Made by a program: the position numbers and the translations under genes. A model generated the notes under the pieces. It ran no database searches. It worked only from the letters and a program-made list of their open reading frames with translations, and had not been told where the DNA came from. From Cladopsammia gracilis (Eukaryota; Cnidaria; Anthozoa; Scleractinia; Dendrophylliidae), in assembly GCA_022457155.1 (NCBI GenBank), contig JAJGOT010000130.1, positions 1,045,001 to 1,109,000 of the forward strand: DNA of 64,000 nt, given 5' to 3'. This document shows positions 41,561 through 54,230 of the stretch, in pieces (position 1 is the stretch's first letter; every line of letters begins with the position of its first letter).

Positions 41561-44500
41561 TTATGGAAGGTTGATTTTGTTTCTAAAGACCCAAATAGAA
41601 TACGAGACTGACTTAATAATAAAACGAGCGATGAAAAATTCCTTAGCCGAGCCAAGGCTCAGGCTAAAGAAGAAAACCGAAAGAAGGTTGACAACAAAGG
41701 CAGAACTGATCACTGCAGAGAGGGTGGGAGTGAAACTAGCCCACACCCTCTTAGCACGCACGCAATTCAAAAAACAATGGTCAATAGTCTCCTTTAAGTC
41801 ACAAAAACTACAGCGGTCAGAAGCGATATATCCCCAGTTCTTTAGGGAGTCACGAACTTTGACTCCCCGAAGAGTAATTAGCCAAAAGAGGTCATTCATA
41901 CGGTTATCCGACACTCCATCCCTAACGCGGGCCCAATGATCCTTAAGGGAAAAATCGGGCCAGAGAAAGGGGGACCATTGCCGGGGAAGAATCGGGGGGG
42001 GGGGGGGAAGATTTCACTTTATTTAAAGACCGATACACGGCCTTGGTAGTGAGGGGTATGTGACGATAATCCACACTAGTTAGCGTAGTAAGACACGCCT
42101 CATAGAAAGGCGATGGAGCTAGCGCACTAGGAGATGAATTATCGCGCAAAGTCAACCAATCAGGGCTCAAAACAGCCAAACGGCTTCCAACAAAGTATTT
42201 GCATAAGAAAAAGCTCTTATCATCCAGTAAACTAACAGCAGAAATCATAGATGAAACGCGAAGCGCAGCACACTTCAAAGGAAAGTTAATGACACCTAAA
42301 CCGCCATCTAGGGGCGAGCAAGAACAAGAGTTGCGACTAACAGTCTCAATTTTGGACCCCCACAGAAAGGGCCAAACGATCTGGTTGACTTTGCGTGGAA
42401 CCCACGCAGGCAAAACTAAGACTTTAGCAAGGTAGAGCAATTTGCTAAACCCCAAAACATTAATGATAATGCTCTTCCCCACAAAGGAAAGAGAACGCGA
42501 TTTCCATAAATTAATTGACTTCTCTAGTTTGTTTATCTTCGGTTGCCAATTATCCTGTTCAACCGGGATCGTACCGAAAACTACTCCTAGAATTTTCATC
42601 TTCCTGACCCATGTGAGGCCAAGCGGCTCGTCAGTGCACGTTTTCCACGCACCGAGCCACATGGCCTCAGTCTTGGATCGGTTTAATTTGGCGCCTGTAC
42701 CTTTTTCATAAATGGAAACGACGTTAAACGAATTAATCAAAGAAGTAAAATCCTTCAAAAAGGTAGTTGTATCGTCGGCATACTGCCGAACCTTAAAATG
42801 TAAGCCTCTTGCGCCAGGCAGGAGAAAGCCCTTGATGTAAGGAGAAATGCGAATCTGAACAGCTAGAACTTCTACACATAAGACGTACAAAAGCGGGGAC
42901 AGGGGATCCCCCTGTCTCACGCCACGCTGAAGCGCAATAGGCTTAGTAAGCCACCCGTTCAACATAATACGCATATTAGCGCCCGAATAAAAGGTATGAA
43001 ACCACTTCAAAAAGTCAGGGCCGAAACCCAGATGAGCTAACAAATTCGCAAGAAAGTACGATTGACCCGATCAAAAGCTTTCTCCCGGTCTAAACTGACA
43101 AAGATACCCGTCTCATCAGTGCGATCAATATAGTCTAAGAGATCCCGCAAGAGGGTTACATTGGCAGAATTAGAACGGCCCGGAACAGAACAAGTCTGAT
43201 CCGGGTCGATAATGCTATGCAAAACTTTAGATAACCGTAGGGTTATTGCCTTAGAGAGGATTTTATAATCTACATTCAATAGAGAAATCGGTCGCCAATT
43301 CTTTAAATTCTTAATATCTCCCTTCTTTTTATAAATGAGGCGCGTGACGCTAGTCTTCATCGAATCAGGAAGACCAGCATCACGAAAGCACTCATTATAA
43401 ACTAAGAGTAATAAGGAGCCCAAAAGACTCCAAAAATAAACAAAAAACTCGAGAGTAAGGCCGTCAGGCCCAGGGGTTTTCCCCGAACTTAAACTGCTAA
43501 CAGAGGCCGTGAGTTCAGGAAGGGTAACAGCCCCTTCACAAGAATCACGCTCTAAATCAGTTAAACGATTAGGCATGCTCTGAAGCAGAGAATGCTGAGA
43601 ATCAAAATCAATCTCGGCAGCCGTGAAAAGATCCTGATGAAATTCCACGTGCGCGGCCTCGAGATCGTCCCGCGAGGAAACCTCGAGGCCGGCCTTATTC
43701 AAGATAGAAGAGATACGGTTTTTAGCAGCCCGCTCTTGTTCCATTTTTAAGAAGTAACGAGTAGGCCGCTCACCCTCTTCAATCCACTGAACTCGACTGC
43801 GTACCTTAGCACCGTCAAGCTCAGCAAGGAAAAAGCGCCTGCAATTGAGCCTCGAGCAGAGTAATTTCAGGGACGACAGAATTATCGCCCTGTACTAAAA
43901 GTTGTTTACATGCGATTAAACGATCAGTTAAATCATTACGCTCAGCAGCGGCTCGCTTGCGCTTTTCCTTTGCAAAAGCAATAGATTCTTTTTTAATAGA
44001 TAGCTTGAAAAACTCCCACCATGTTTTGACCGATGGAAATCGCGAAACACATCCAGAAAGATCAATAATACGAGCGGTAATGAATTCGACAAAGGAAGTG
44101 TCAGACAGAAGCGAATTATTAAATTTCCACACCCCCGGACCACGGGGAATTAAATTAGCGGTGTTCAAAACAAGATTAACATAATCATGGTCAGAAAACA
44201 CGCAAGGCAAAATAGATGAAGATTCAACCAAATTAACAAGGTTTGAAGAAAGGAAAAACTTGTCTAGGCGGCTAGCAATCGAAAAGGAAGAGTTAAACCA
44301 CGTAAACTCGCGAGTCCGCGGGTGGAGTTTTCGCCAAACATCGACAAAGCGAAAATTACTTTTAAAAGCAGAAAGCTCGCCATGTAAACAAACGTTTCCA
44401 CCAAATTTATCTAGCGCACTCTCGTAGCAATTAAAATCCCCGCCTTAGATAATTCCTTGCGCAGGAATAAAACATTCGTGTAGAGATTCAAAGAAAGTCT

Positions 44501-44864
44501 TCCGCTCGGTCAAAACAGTAGGAGCATAGATGTTAATACAATTAAAACGCTGGTTTTGAAAGTCCAGCAGTAGGCTAATGACGCGGCCATTTGAATCCCG
44601 TTTAAAAGAAAGAACACCGCAATCTAAATTTTCGTTGATCAAAATACCAACACCCCCTTGTTTCCCAATAGCCGGGGACCAAAAACTCGGCCTGGGCCAT
44701 CGGGAAGACAGGGAGTCAATTCGCGCGCTATCAGAAACCAAAGATTCCTGAATAAAACAAATGTCATGCTGAGTCTGAACAAAATCAAAAATAAGGTCAC
44801 GCTTCCGATAATCAAAGCCCCGAGAATTAATTGAAAGTAACTTAAACATTAATATGGGATTCAA
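41561..44864 (-). pseudogene. LINE ORF2: endonuclease and reverse transcriptase
   Basis: The endonuclease starts at 44864 (LLSINSRG, FIQES, GGVGILI) and is broken at 44445, with remnants to 43821. RT follows in 43744-43037 (GKTPGPDGLTLEFF, LKNWRPISLLNVDYKILSKA, SLDREKAFDRV). After a shift near 43040 it continues in 43043-41943 (LQRGVRQGDPLSPLLYVLCV, QYADDTTTFL with the active-site Asp pair). A 14-base G run at 41994-42007 coincides with the next frame change. The last frame (41914-41561) carries a zinc-binding CSFCDLKETIDHCFLNC motif as in zf-RVT tails. Domain order and spacing are those of Tx1/L1-type LINEs. Not functional as read. Confidence 0.85.
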
Positions 44865-46796
44865 GTGGCCGTGCGCTTACTCATACCAGGATCCTCAGGC
44901 TGATCATCAGGGGTCTGCTGATCCACCTTACGCTTTAAGTTGTGAGAAACATCCATTTCCTCATCAGTAGACTCGACAACAACCGCAGAAGGGCGTTGTT
45001 TTCGCGGTTTAGGTGCCGGTACCCTAGCAGGTTGAGTAGCACGACGGCCAAAAGCGACTTCAGAAGGAGGAGCAATGGGGGCCGGATTTCGCCGTGTAGG
45101 TCGCGGTGGCCTTGGTGGTCTAGGCGGTTTTGACTTGTCAGAGGTTTTCCCAGAGGCTATCCGCGCGGAAGTCTGCGTGGAAACAGAAGTGGAAGCATCC
45201 TGCGCAGGTTCACTCGTAGTTTTACTCTTCTTCTTTTTCTCCTTTTTCTTTCCGGAAGCAGTCGCATCAGGAGGTGGAACGGGCAAATCATGGGTGGGTG
45301 GGCGGGTCACCGGGACCGTTTCCACGGGCATCTCAGGAGCGTTCACGGGCAACTCATCGGTGGATGGGTGGACCACCGGGACATCAGGGGGGAACTGTTT
45401 CCATAGCTGTCACGAGAGCACTATCCGGCAAGGAATCTGGAATCTGAGAATCTGGCTGTTGATCAGCGCTAGAAGAGCGCTATCGGGCAACGACTCAGGG
45501 ATCTGAGAATTCGGCTGTTGATCAGCTGCTAAAAGAACGCTATCAGGCATCGAGTCAGCAATCGGCACTTCCGGGGGGGGGGGGGGGGGCACTAGATTGC
45601 GAAGAAAAGAAGGCTCCACATCCGGGGGGGCATTAGGTTGCGAAGAAGGGATATCCGCAGATTGCGATGAAACCGCGTTGGCTAGAACACTGTCAGAAAC
45701 CGAACGGGGAACACCTTCAAGGGCCGTGGTCAAAGGCTGGGATTCGCCGGGGGGGAAGTAGAATCGCTCGAAGCTTCTTCGCCGAAAAGGTTAGCTGTAG
45801 AGGCATGAGATGCAGTAGAGGCCCGATCATCATCATCCACATAAAGGGACCGGGAAATAGCGTAGGTTTCAGAAGGCTTACGATACCAGGAATACGGACA
45901 AGAGTTCGCGAGGTGCTTGGAAGATTTGCAAATGCAGCAAAGACGGACCTCAGGACAGTCCCGCGCGTGATGACCAACCATCTCGCAATTATAACACACG
46001 ACATTCGGACACGCAGCAGCAAGATGTTGTTTACTGTTACACTTGCGGCAAGTTGGTTTCTGACCAGGGTAACTAAGACGCACAAGAAACTTCCCAAAAC
46101 GTAGATAGCGGGGAAGGGAGTGTTCCATGCGAACCTGATAATGCCGGAGACTGTTATGGATGGTACGGTGCGAGCGAAGCTTACCACGGCGGAGCCGAAT
46201 AACCTCGCATCCAAACTCCTTCAGTCGTTCTTCAATAGCTCGATCAGAAAGTTCAAAGGGAGCGTCGTAAATAGTCAGAAAACCAAGGGATCTGTCACGA
46301 TCACCCACGAGAGTAGCCCGCTTGTGCTCGATAAAAGAGCTATGCCGCAAGAAAGAATCACGCCACGAGGCTGAGATAAAGGTAACCAAAACCTCGCCAG
46401 ATGGTCGACGTTGAAGGCACCGAACGCACGAAGGAGGGAACTTGTCCTTCTCAAGAGCGTCGAGTATATCCTCAGCTGACATGTAGGACGTTGGTTTAAA
46501 AAACGCCGTACAGGGCCGATCAGGAGTGACATTCTCCCTAGAAAAAAAGTGCTCAGTTTCAAAGTCAGTTAAACGACGGCCGTTAGTACGATCCTCAGTA
46601 GGTGTCACACCAGTCGCAGTACGTTTGGCATAGGAAACCACAGGTAGCGCTTTCTCACAATTAATCAGTGGATCATCAGAAAACTCATCGTACACCTCAC
46701 CTCATTGTCAAGGTGCGTTTCAGGGGCGTCACCCGAAGTCTCTCTGGCATGTTCACTCGAATTCTCTCCATGTGTTGGCGCATCGGGCGGGTCCAT
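44861..46796 (-). pseudogene. LINE ORF1: nucleic-acid-binding protein with CCHC knuckles
   Basis: A start at 46796-46794 (Met-Asp-Pro-Pro-Asp) is followed by a frameshift near 46700. The long frame 46695-45730 then carries an RRM-like stretch (EVLVTFISASWRDSFLRH; LGFLTIYDAPFELSDRAIEE) and three CCHC-type zinc knuckles (CRKCNSKQHLAAAC, CYNCEMVGHHARDC, CCICKSSKHLANSC). After shifts near 45733 and 45400 a Pro-rich, Lys-rich tail ends at 44861. A 17-base G run (45573-45589) sits in the tail. ORF1 proteins of this type bind LINE RNA. Confidence 0.8.
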
Positions 46797-46960
46797 AACA
46801 AAATGGACCTGCGCCCGGCAAGGGCTTCCGCCAGGAACTGGTAAAATCTAACCAAAAACCGGTAGAGCTCCGCCTGGAAATCGCAACAAAATCTTGTTTA
46901 CTTTCCGCGCCGGTGTCTGTAGCTGTGTAAAGTGCCAAGAGCGTCGTTTTTCAGTCTACC

Positions 46961-47700
46961 TTTTATTCTTTCTTGGTAGCTTGTTTGTTTCTATTCTGAC
47001 AAGATCCTTTGTTTGCCATCTCACGTAATACAAAGGAACTGTTGCAGGAATGCCGATTCGATGTGTAAATAATGATGTAATTTACAGTCTACCAGGAAAA
47101 AGGAGTGACCGTTTTGAATCTCAATTTTGTAAAGTCGTTCGTTCAATCAAGTTTGGCCATGGCCAAGGCCAAGCATTTTTTGTTTAGTTAGCTCAATTAA
47201 CAGTTTTCGATGCCGGGTATTGTGTAAAAATAACATCACAGAAAAAAGGAATGTAATTACATTACAGCTATGCCCTTAGTGATTATTTTTCTGGTTGATT
47301 AAAAAAAAAAATCACACTCTCTTTTGAGTTTGTCGTTAAAAGGAACGGTTGCAAGAAAGCCGATTCGACGTGCAAATAATTAAGAAATTTTTATTCCACT
47401 TTCTTCTCTTAAAATTGGTAAAGTCCAGAAATGTTTTTAGTCAACTAAGTCAGTTAAGAATTCCGGGATTTTCAAAACGTATCATGGATGTCTATTAAAG
47501 CTATTCCTCTTGTACTATGTTTCTAGTTAATTTTAAAAAGGCATAAAATTCTCCTGTCATAACAAGAAAAGTCACAGAATGGCGATCTCAGATACAAAAT
47601 ACCATGTACAGGTTTCATTCCACTACTAGAAAAATAAGGCCGTTTCGAATTTCAAACAAATTCTACAGTAAATGAAAATCGCACCAAAAGAATATCTAAT
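46961..47700. repeat. Diverged ~300-bp tandem units
   Basis: AAAGGAACTGTTGCAGGAAT near 47033 and AAAGGAACGGTTGCAAGAAA near 47338 start units that both continue with GCCGATTCGA(T/C)GTG and end with GATT-rich DNA. A third, weaker unit may begin near 47580. No gene visible. Confidence 0.5.
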
Positions 47701-47723
47701 TGTCCAGAGAAATATCAAGTGCC

Positions 47724-47920
47724 GTCCCCGTTGTATCCGTCACATCCGTTACACTCAGGAAATTTGTACAATTTCTTTCTGTTCTCCGTTGTAAAAAGAT
47801 CAAAACCACAACGGGGACAGAACTTAGAGTAAATGAGAAGTGTATTTACTGCATGTTCTGTCCCCGTTGTTTGTTGTTGTTTTTTTTTCATTTAAACGGA
47901 TATGACGGATACAACGGAAA
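47724..47920. mobile_element. ~197-bp MITE with nested inverted repeats
   Basis: Outer arms CCGTTGTATCCGTCACATCC (left) and its inverse at 47897-47920, inner arms ACAACGGGGACAGAAC near 47811 and GTTCTGTCCCCGTTGT near 47855. The plus-strand open frame across it is a by-product. Confidence 0.7.
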
Positions 47921-48204
47921 CAACAGTTACAGATGTATCATATGAAATGACATTGAACTGAAATAAGTCTTGCTGTTCGATATAGGAACAAGTGGACCTA
48001 TCAATGTCTGTTCCTATTTTAAAGGAACGCATTTAGAGTTAAGCCAATTCTCGAAATCGTATCGCGCTGCGACAACAAGAAAAATCAATTTCTAGCATCG
48101 TACCACCTTGACCTTATAAGAAATCATCAGACATGCAGAGATTATTGTTGGAGTCCAACCGATTTTAACGTTTTAAAAAAGGGAACAGAAATTTTGGGAA
48201 ACGA

Positions 48205-48241
48205 TCAACAATATCATCGACAACATCATCATCATCTTCAT

Positions 48242-48286
<45 letters not shown>

Positions 48287-48313
48287 TATCATCATCATCA
48301 TTATCATCATTAA
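48205..48313 (+). repeat. (ATC)n microsatellite
   Basis: An imperfect then pure run of ATC/CAT units, with the core at 48247-48300. Confidence 0.85.
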
Positions 48314-49787
48314 ACCTTTACCGATATTACAGCTCTTCTCTAACGTGTCGTTGTATTTAAGTCTCCTAATAGAAATATGTTTATTGTGTAAGAGTATTTT
48401 TTAAAGGATTTCAAAAGGTATATATTCACGTTGTTAGTGGTTATATTTGTAATATAACTCACTTACTTCTTAGGGGAAGATGGGTTGAGATAGACGCATT
48501 TATCACTCGTGAACAGGTGAACAAGAACACATACATCCTAAAGTGTAAGTAATACACGTCGCATGTGTTCGTAAAAATCTTCTATTAATTGAAAAAAAGA
48601 ACGGTTCACTGAGAATATGACATAATTTATTATTTCAGAAACTCTGAATGACGTTGCCATCTATAAAAGCCATGTAGACGGTTTTCAGTTTAATTAGGTA
48701 TGTTTCACTAATTATGACTTCCAATATAATTATATTTTTTGTCTAAAAAAGAAACCGATGAAATTTAATTCTTGTAAAAGTCTGTATGGCGGACTTTCAT
48801 TTTATAATAAGAAAAAATAAAATATTACATTTATGTACAACTTTCTTACGTTACTTTGTTATGTTACATAGTAGTTTTGATTATTTGTTTGCAAGCCATT
48901 TAACAAAGGAATACTTTTCCAGAGCTGCATCGATCATAGAAAAACAACACATAAGTATAAACAAAGTAGAGTTTTGCTTGCCCTCACATCACATTCAACA
49001 CAATTAACAACAAACAAATACAAAAAAATAACGCCAACTATATTTGTTATCTGCCGAATGTCAGAAGGCTTTGTTAAATGCTAAAACACAAAAGGAAAAC
49101 TTTCTAGATTTATAATATGATATAGGGAAAAAAGCATCTTTTTACTTTTCTAGTTGAAGGCCTTAAAATAGAAATTCGCTACAAACAAAAATTTCAATGT
49201 TCATTTACTAAGAATGGTTAAGGAAACTTACAGCTCACGGCTACTTCCAAATGACGTTGAAGTAAAAAGCAGCCTCTAATTCACGGAAACGACGGCGAAA
49301 TATAGCAAATCACAAATATGAAAATACGAAATTCTTTCATCCTAGGCAATTTTCTAGAACAAGAACCTTACACGTGTTGAGACGGCAATGCATTTATTAT
49401 ATAAAAATATATCTCTTCCATTCAATGTGTCCGGCAAAAAGGATCGAAATTATATTAAATAATTTACATTACACATACCATTTTATCACCTAAATTCTAC
49501 AGATATCTTTGCACGTTTTGATAACAGTATATTTCTTGAATGTCAAAATATAAAATAATCATTCATACTGTGATAATGTGAACTGCACATGAAACATATA
49601 AGTGATACTTTTTTTATCCTCGCAGGGATCCTATCATCTTAAGTAAGTAACCTGAAAAAAAAAATGAGAAAAAAACTTCAGGCTTGACCAAGCGTGGTAT
49701 GTGTCACCACTGCGATGACAACAATTAGCACTCATGAATATAATTTTATAGGTGTTTACATTGTTGGTCATGATTTTTAAATGCAAT
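48314..49787. other. Gene-free AT-rich spacer
   Basis: I see no supported gene, repeat or signal in this stretch. A 73-codon frame at 48786 lacks motifs. Confidence 0.4.
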
Positions 49788-51494
49788 TTAAGACGGTGTC
49801 CACTAGAAAACCAGGCAGGAGGTGATAATCCTCAAATCACCGATTTCGCTCAAACTTGGCACAAGGGTTGAGGGTCATGAGTAGATACATGTACCAAAAT
49901 ATAAGGTCAAAATTTTTTATTCTCTCTGAGTTGTAGCCCCCTCCGCCCCCCTCTCCCCCCTCCCCCCTTCCCCCCGCCCGAGACGCCAAAATTAGGTCAT
50001 TTAGATCTTTTAAGATCTAAAATAAAAAATATTAAAATATCTCCAATGGGCAACAAGCTAACAACGTAGTTTTAATACCAGAAGTAAGAAGTGTCTTTAT
50101 GCTTTCGAAAAATATAATAACATTTTTGGGCAACTAAATAGCTTTTTAGTATGAAGGAATTTTTGTACCTCACTCAACGATTTCTGGCGATTTCATCAAA
50201 ATTCGGTAATTAAAAATAGTAGTTTAATTTTAATGAAATTGCAAGAAAAAGACAGCAAATGTTCAGCTAAACATCGTTCTGCTTAAAACAATGCTAAAGG
50301 TAGCTAGAAAAGCTTTTTGAAGCACATTTCATGAAATTTGTTAATGAGGGTTTCTGTCTTTAATACTTCATTTTCAATGCAAAAAACAAAACAAAACAAA
50401 AACAAACAAACAAAAAAAAATAATAGGACACTTCTCTCCGATCAACAATAACTCTGAATTTTACTTTCAGGTGCAATAAGGGACACAAAAAGGCAAAGGC
50501 TGATACATACATGTCATTTAAGTGCTTCAGACTCTTTGCTAAGGTTCATTGCGATCCGGCCAAATCAGTATATTTTTTTAAAATTCGATCGCCTAATTCA
50601 TATCTTCGTCGATATTTATCGTGCAGTTCATCGCTGTTGACTTTGCTATGAGAATATACATTGCTATCTTGTTGTAATAGCGCCAGTTTAAGCCAGTAAG
50701 AGTGAGACAAATAAGTTATAAAACCACGGGAGAACCATAAACGCCATCGAAAACTGTCAACATATTAATGTTTGGAAAACATTCTTCTCCATTTTGAAGT
50801 TGATCCTGCGTTGTGGTCAGTATGAACAACGGACTACTGATTAACGGATCGACGGACAACTGGTACGGACCACGGATAACGCATAATATAACGGATAACT
50901 TGGTGTAAAACGCATACAGAATATACGATTTGGACTGGTTAAATTTTACAGTCGATTTTCAAACATTGATTATTTAGAACTGCAGAAAACAGTCCATAAC
51001 TTAAGATTTGTGACCAGAAAATTCAATACTAAAGAGTCCGGAAAATCGAATAATTCCTTGACCGCTCTAAAAATAATTCGACATTTGTCTTGTGTTTCTC
51101 GTTGCTTTTTTTTTTTGCTTTCATTTTGTTTTGTGGGTGAAACAAAGTATGAGCCCTTGGTGGATCTAGACTAGCTCATAAGGTCGGAGACAGAAGTAAA
51201 CATTCTCTGCCATTTTGTATGCCGAAGTTAACGAAAGTCAGCGCCAACAAAATACTAGTTCAAAATCGGCTTGCGATTAGGTTTCTACATTTTGTATAAC
51301 TTAATATATATGCTTATCCTGATTGTGGCATTAGGCCATGAAAAGATACTCCGTTTAAGACAAAACGTGATGGAATCGAGACCCCGTTAAGAGACAAGAA
51401 CCCCATTTGTAGTGAAGTACTCTATCGGGTCGCACGTCTCCGTTAAGGCCAGGTAAGGGATCGATAGAAAAGTTATACTACAACTATGTTACTA

Positions 51495-51660
51495 CATAAT
51501 AGTTAAAAGCATCTAGTTAGTTTGATGCCAGGGTTGCCTTTGGTAATGTAGTCGACCGCCAGGTCTATACATTCACTCAAAGGAATGTTGGTAAACAAAC
51601 TTTCCACGTCAAATGTCAATTTTTCCTTACGTAAAATGTAGCTATCCACACTGTTTAAGA
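51495..51660 (-). pseudogene. Penelope-like RT fragment, motif A, inverted
   Basis: The minus strand encodes KLTFDVESLFTNIPLSECID, the motif-A region of Penelope-like reverse transcriptases, with the catalytic Asp, followed by LAVDYITKGNPG and a stop near 51500. It is oriented opposite to the larger RT frame at 51613-52584. The two meet at a 34-bp perfect inverted repeat (51625-51658 and 51676-51709). Confidence 0.7.
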
Positions 51661-52584
51661 TGCTGGAGATTCTGGTTAAACAGTGTGGATAGCTACATTT
51701 TACGTAAGGCTATTGCCCACAGTGTAGCTAAGGCGGCATATCAGTTCATCAAGACTCACGAGAAGAAGCTTAAAAACCTCACAAGAAACTCTGTTCTGCC
51801 TTTCACTTCAAGCGAAGTTGTTACAAACCTTTCTTCTTTTGTGCTCACAGCAGAGCAGCTAAATGCGCTCAAATTTGGACTAACACACTCAATATGTCCA
51901 CCATCGATTAACAAGACCGACATCTTCACGTGCTTTGAATTGATTAGTCAAAGATTGATCAGAAATCTCAAAGACAGCAAGGACACTGGAAAACTAGTTA
52001 CGGAACTGTCTCACTTGGCTCACACTTACGTCTCCGCATTTCGTCCCACAACGGCTGACCTCAAAAAGCACGGAATTCTCAAAAACTTACAAAAGAATAA
52101 GGACATTGTAATTTTACAACCAGACAAAGGAAACGGTGTAGTAGTTTTAGATAGAACTGCGTATGATAGAGGTATTTTAAAAATAATCAATGATGCATCT
52201 AAGTTTAAACCCCTTAGCAATGACCCCACCCTAAATCGGGAAGGGAAATTACAGCGTTTTCTCAGGGACTTAAGGAAAAAGGGACATTTCGATCAAGAGG
52301 TATATGACGCCATATATCCGAGTGGGTCACAACCAGCTAGGATATACGGCCTACCCAAGATGCATAAACCGCGGACAGCCAACTCTACACCTCCTTTTCG
52401 TCCTATTGTCTCTTCCATTGGGACATACAATTACAACCTGGCCAAATTTTTGAGTAATCTTCTCCAGCCGCATATTCCCTCTGATTATGTTGCTTCAGAC
52501 ACGTTCACTTTTGTTCGTGAAATTAACGGCTGGTCCATGGAGGGGAAGTTTATGGTTTCATTTGATCTAGTTAGTTCTATTTAA
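51613..52584 (+). pseudogene. Penelope-like reverse transcriptase, N-terminal half
   Basis: A 323-codon open frame carries the pre-RT and early RT motifs of Penelope-like elements: NKDIVILQPDKGNGVVVLDR, then a segment ending in ARIYGLPKMHKP, PFRPIVSSIGTYNYNLAKFL, SDYVASDTFTFVREI and KFMVSFDLVSSI. The frame stops just after the motif-A Asp, where the canonical protein continues into the fingers and palm, so motifs B-E, the active-site pair and any GIY-YIG endonuclease are missing. The first ~25 codons derive from the inverted repeat and are not native. PLEs often lie in rearranged head-to-head copies. Dead remnant inside the TTAA element. Confidence 0.75.
51625..51709. repeat. 34-bp perfect hairpin at the RT junction
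   Basis: Arms 51625-51658 and 51676-51709 (starting CCTTACGTAAAATGTAGCTA) are exact inverse copies with a 17-base loop. The arm encodes the same peptide (SVDSYILRK) on both sides, read outward in opposite directions. The arms thus mark the point where two RT fragments were joined in inverse orientation. Confidence 0.85.
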
Positions 52585-52964
52585 AAAGAATTCAAAACCT
52601 TTTTGTATCTTATTGTTACCTTATATTATTTACTGCGCATTTGACTTGATAGGCTCAAATCAAACCTTCAGGCATGGAAACAGATAACTTGTTTGGTTGA
52701 TTGCCTTTTGAATGATTCGTCAAGGAATCATCCGATTTCCCAGACTCTTTGGTCACAAATCTTTATTTCTAAAGTTCGAAAACATAAATGTTTGAAAATC
52801 GACTGTAAACTTATCCAGTTCATTAAAGCACGATTAAGCTAACCCAGGATTGGCGTCAATTTTGAATTCAGTTAAATAACTCAACAATTTAATAAAAATT
52901 TCAAAGTTTTCTGCCCTTCAGTTTGACTATAAACAGAGAATTTTAAAAATTAACCAGTCCAAAT

Positions 52965-54230
52965 TTTATAGCGGAGCACTTGCCGGACCGAAGGCCCGAC
53001 TGCGCAGCCCCATACTCATAGAACCCATGCCTGTCATTTTTCATGGTCATGGCTAGCGGAATGTTTCGCGGGCGCGCGTGTGCCCGCCGCCCTCCGCCCT
53101 CCGCCGCCGTCGCGCAGGACTAGCTTGCCTTCGCGCAGGACTAGCTCGCGGGCGCGTATGACGTCGCAAAACATGCGCGTACGACGTCATGTTGAAACCA
53201 AAGCGAGGCTTTGTTTTTCGGCGGTTACACGGCCGAATGTCACGTCAGCTAGAAAAACACTTTGATGTTTTGCTGTGAATTTACTAAGCGGAGAAAACCG
53301 TTTAAATTAAAGGCGTTATTTCCCTGAATATTTCGAGGTTTGCTACTCAAGACAAGGATACTAATTAAGGGATACTCAGAAGCCGCTTTAGTGGAAAAGG
53401 ACGAGCTTTCAGGGATAAAATCTTGCTTCGAGGAACTTCATGTATTACTTTTATATCAACGTGGGAGATGTTTGTTTTCTACGGATTTCAGAACCAGAAG
53501 AGGAGATTTGAATTTCCAAGCAAGCGAAGGACTTAAAGGTAAAACAGATTACAGTTTTCGATGAGAATTTATGTTGATATCAATCTGTGAGTGACTTTTT
53601 ATTGGTGTTATTGTTGGTTTTGGAGAATTGATTTTAAAACGTGCTTAAATTCAGTTGTATCGATCTCTTGAATTTCATCGAGGAAAGCTTGAACTCGATG
53701 AGCTATAATTAAATGGTACGCGTTTTGCTTTTAAACGTAAACTAATGGAGATTTGAATAAATTTTTTCGAAAGAAGATTGTGTTGTCCATTTTTATGTGT
53801 TTGTTCATTCATTAGATAGATTGAAAAGCGATTTTATGTAAACAAAACAAGACTTTGATTTTATAGTACAGTTCTATCTTCACTCGCATCGCCTTATGCA
53901 AATATGTTTGCGTATTTTTGCAATTTTTGATTTTCAAATCAGTTTCTCGGGCAATTTTTGACAAACAAAAACTGTATTTTATTCGGAAAGTAGTGGTACT
54001 AGTTATTCTAGACAGAGAAAAGTTGTTTTTGTGAACTTTTGTGCGGTCTATAAGAATGTACTGTGCAGACGGTCGCGTAATACTGTTTTTGAGAATTGCT
54101 AAAATTGAAAATAGCCCGTTCGTCAATCTTAATTCTTGTGCTTCCAACCTTTCACCTTAGTTAAGTTTCACCTTAGTTAACCTTGTTCAAAGTGCGACGC
54201 TGTTAGGCTTGGGCTATCTATATATATTAT
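52965..54230. repeat. 1.27-kb dispersed repeat, copy 2
   Basis: Second copy of the unit at 9436-10672, from TTTATAGCGGAGCAC to GGGCTATCTATATA, slightly longer in the GC-rich head (additional CCGCCCTCCGCC words). It interrupts the right arm of the 49788-55179 element between CCAGTCCAAA and TATTCTGTATGCG, which are nearly adjacent in the left arm. Confidence 0.8.

Larger units (their letters stand above)
41216..46960 (-). mobile_element. Nearly full-length Tx1/L1-like LINE
   Basis: On the minus strand the element runs from a 5' region near 46960 through ORF1 and ORF2 to a 3' UTR with AATAAA (complement near 41251-41256) and an interrupted poly-A tail (complement 41217-41239). The 3' UTR contains two copies of AAAAACAGCCAAAGGGCTG near 41298 and 41346. 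About 5.7 kb is close to full length for this group. Both ORFs have frameshifts, several in homopolymers. No clear target duplication was found, so the 5' limit is approximate. Confidence 0.85.
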
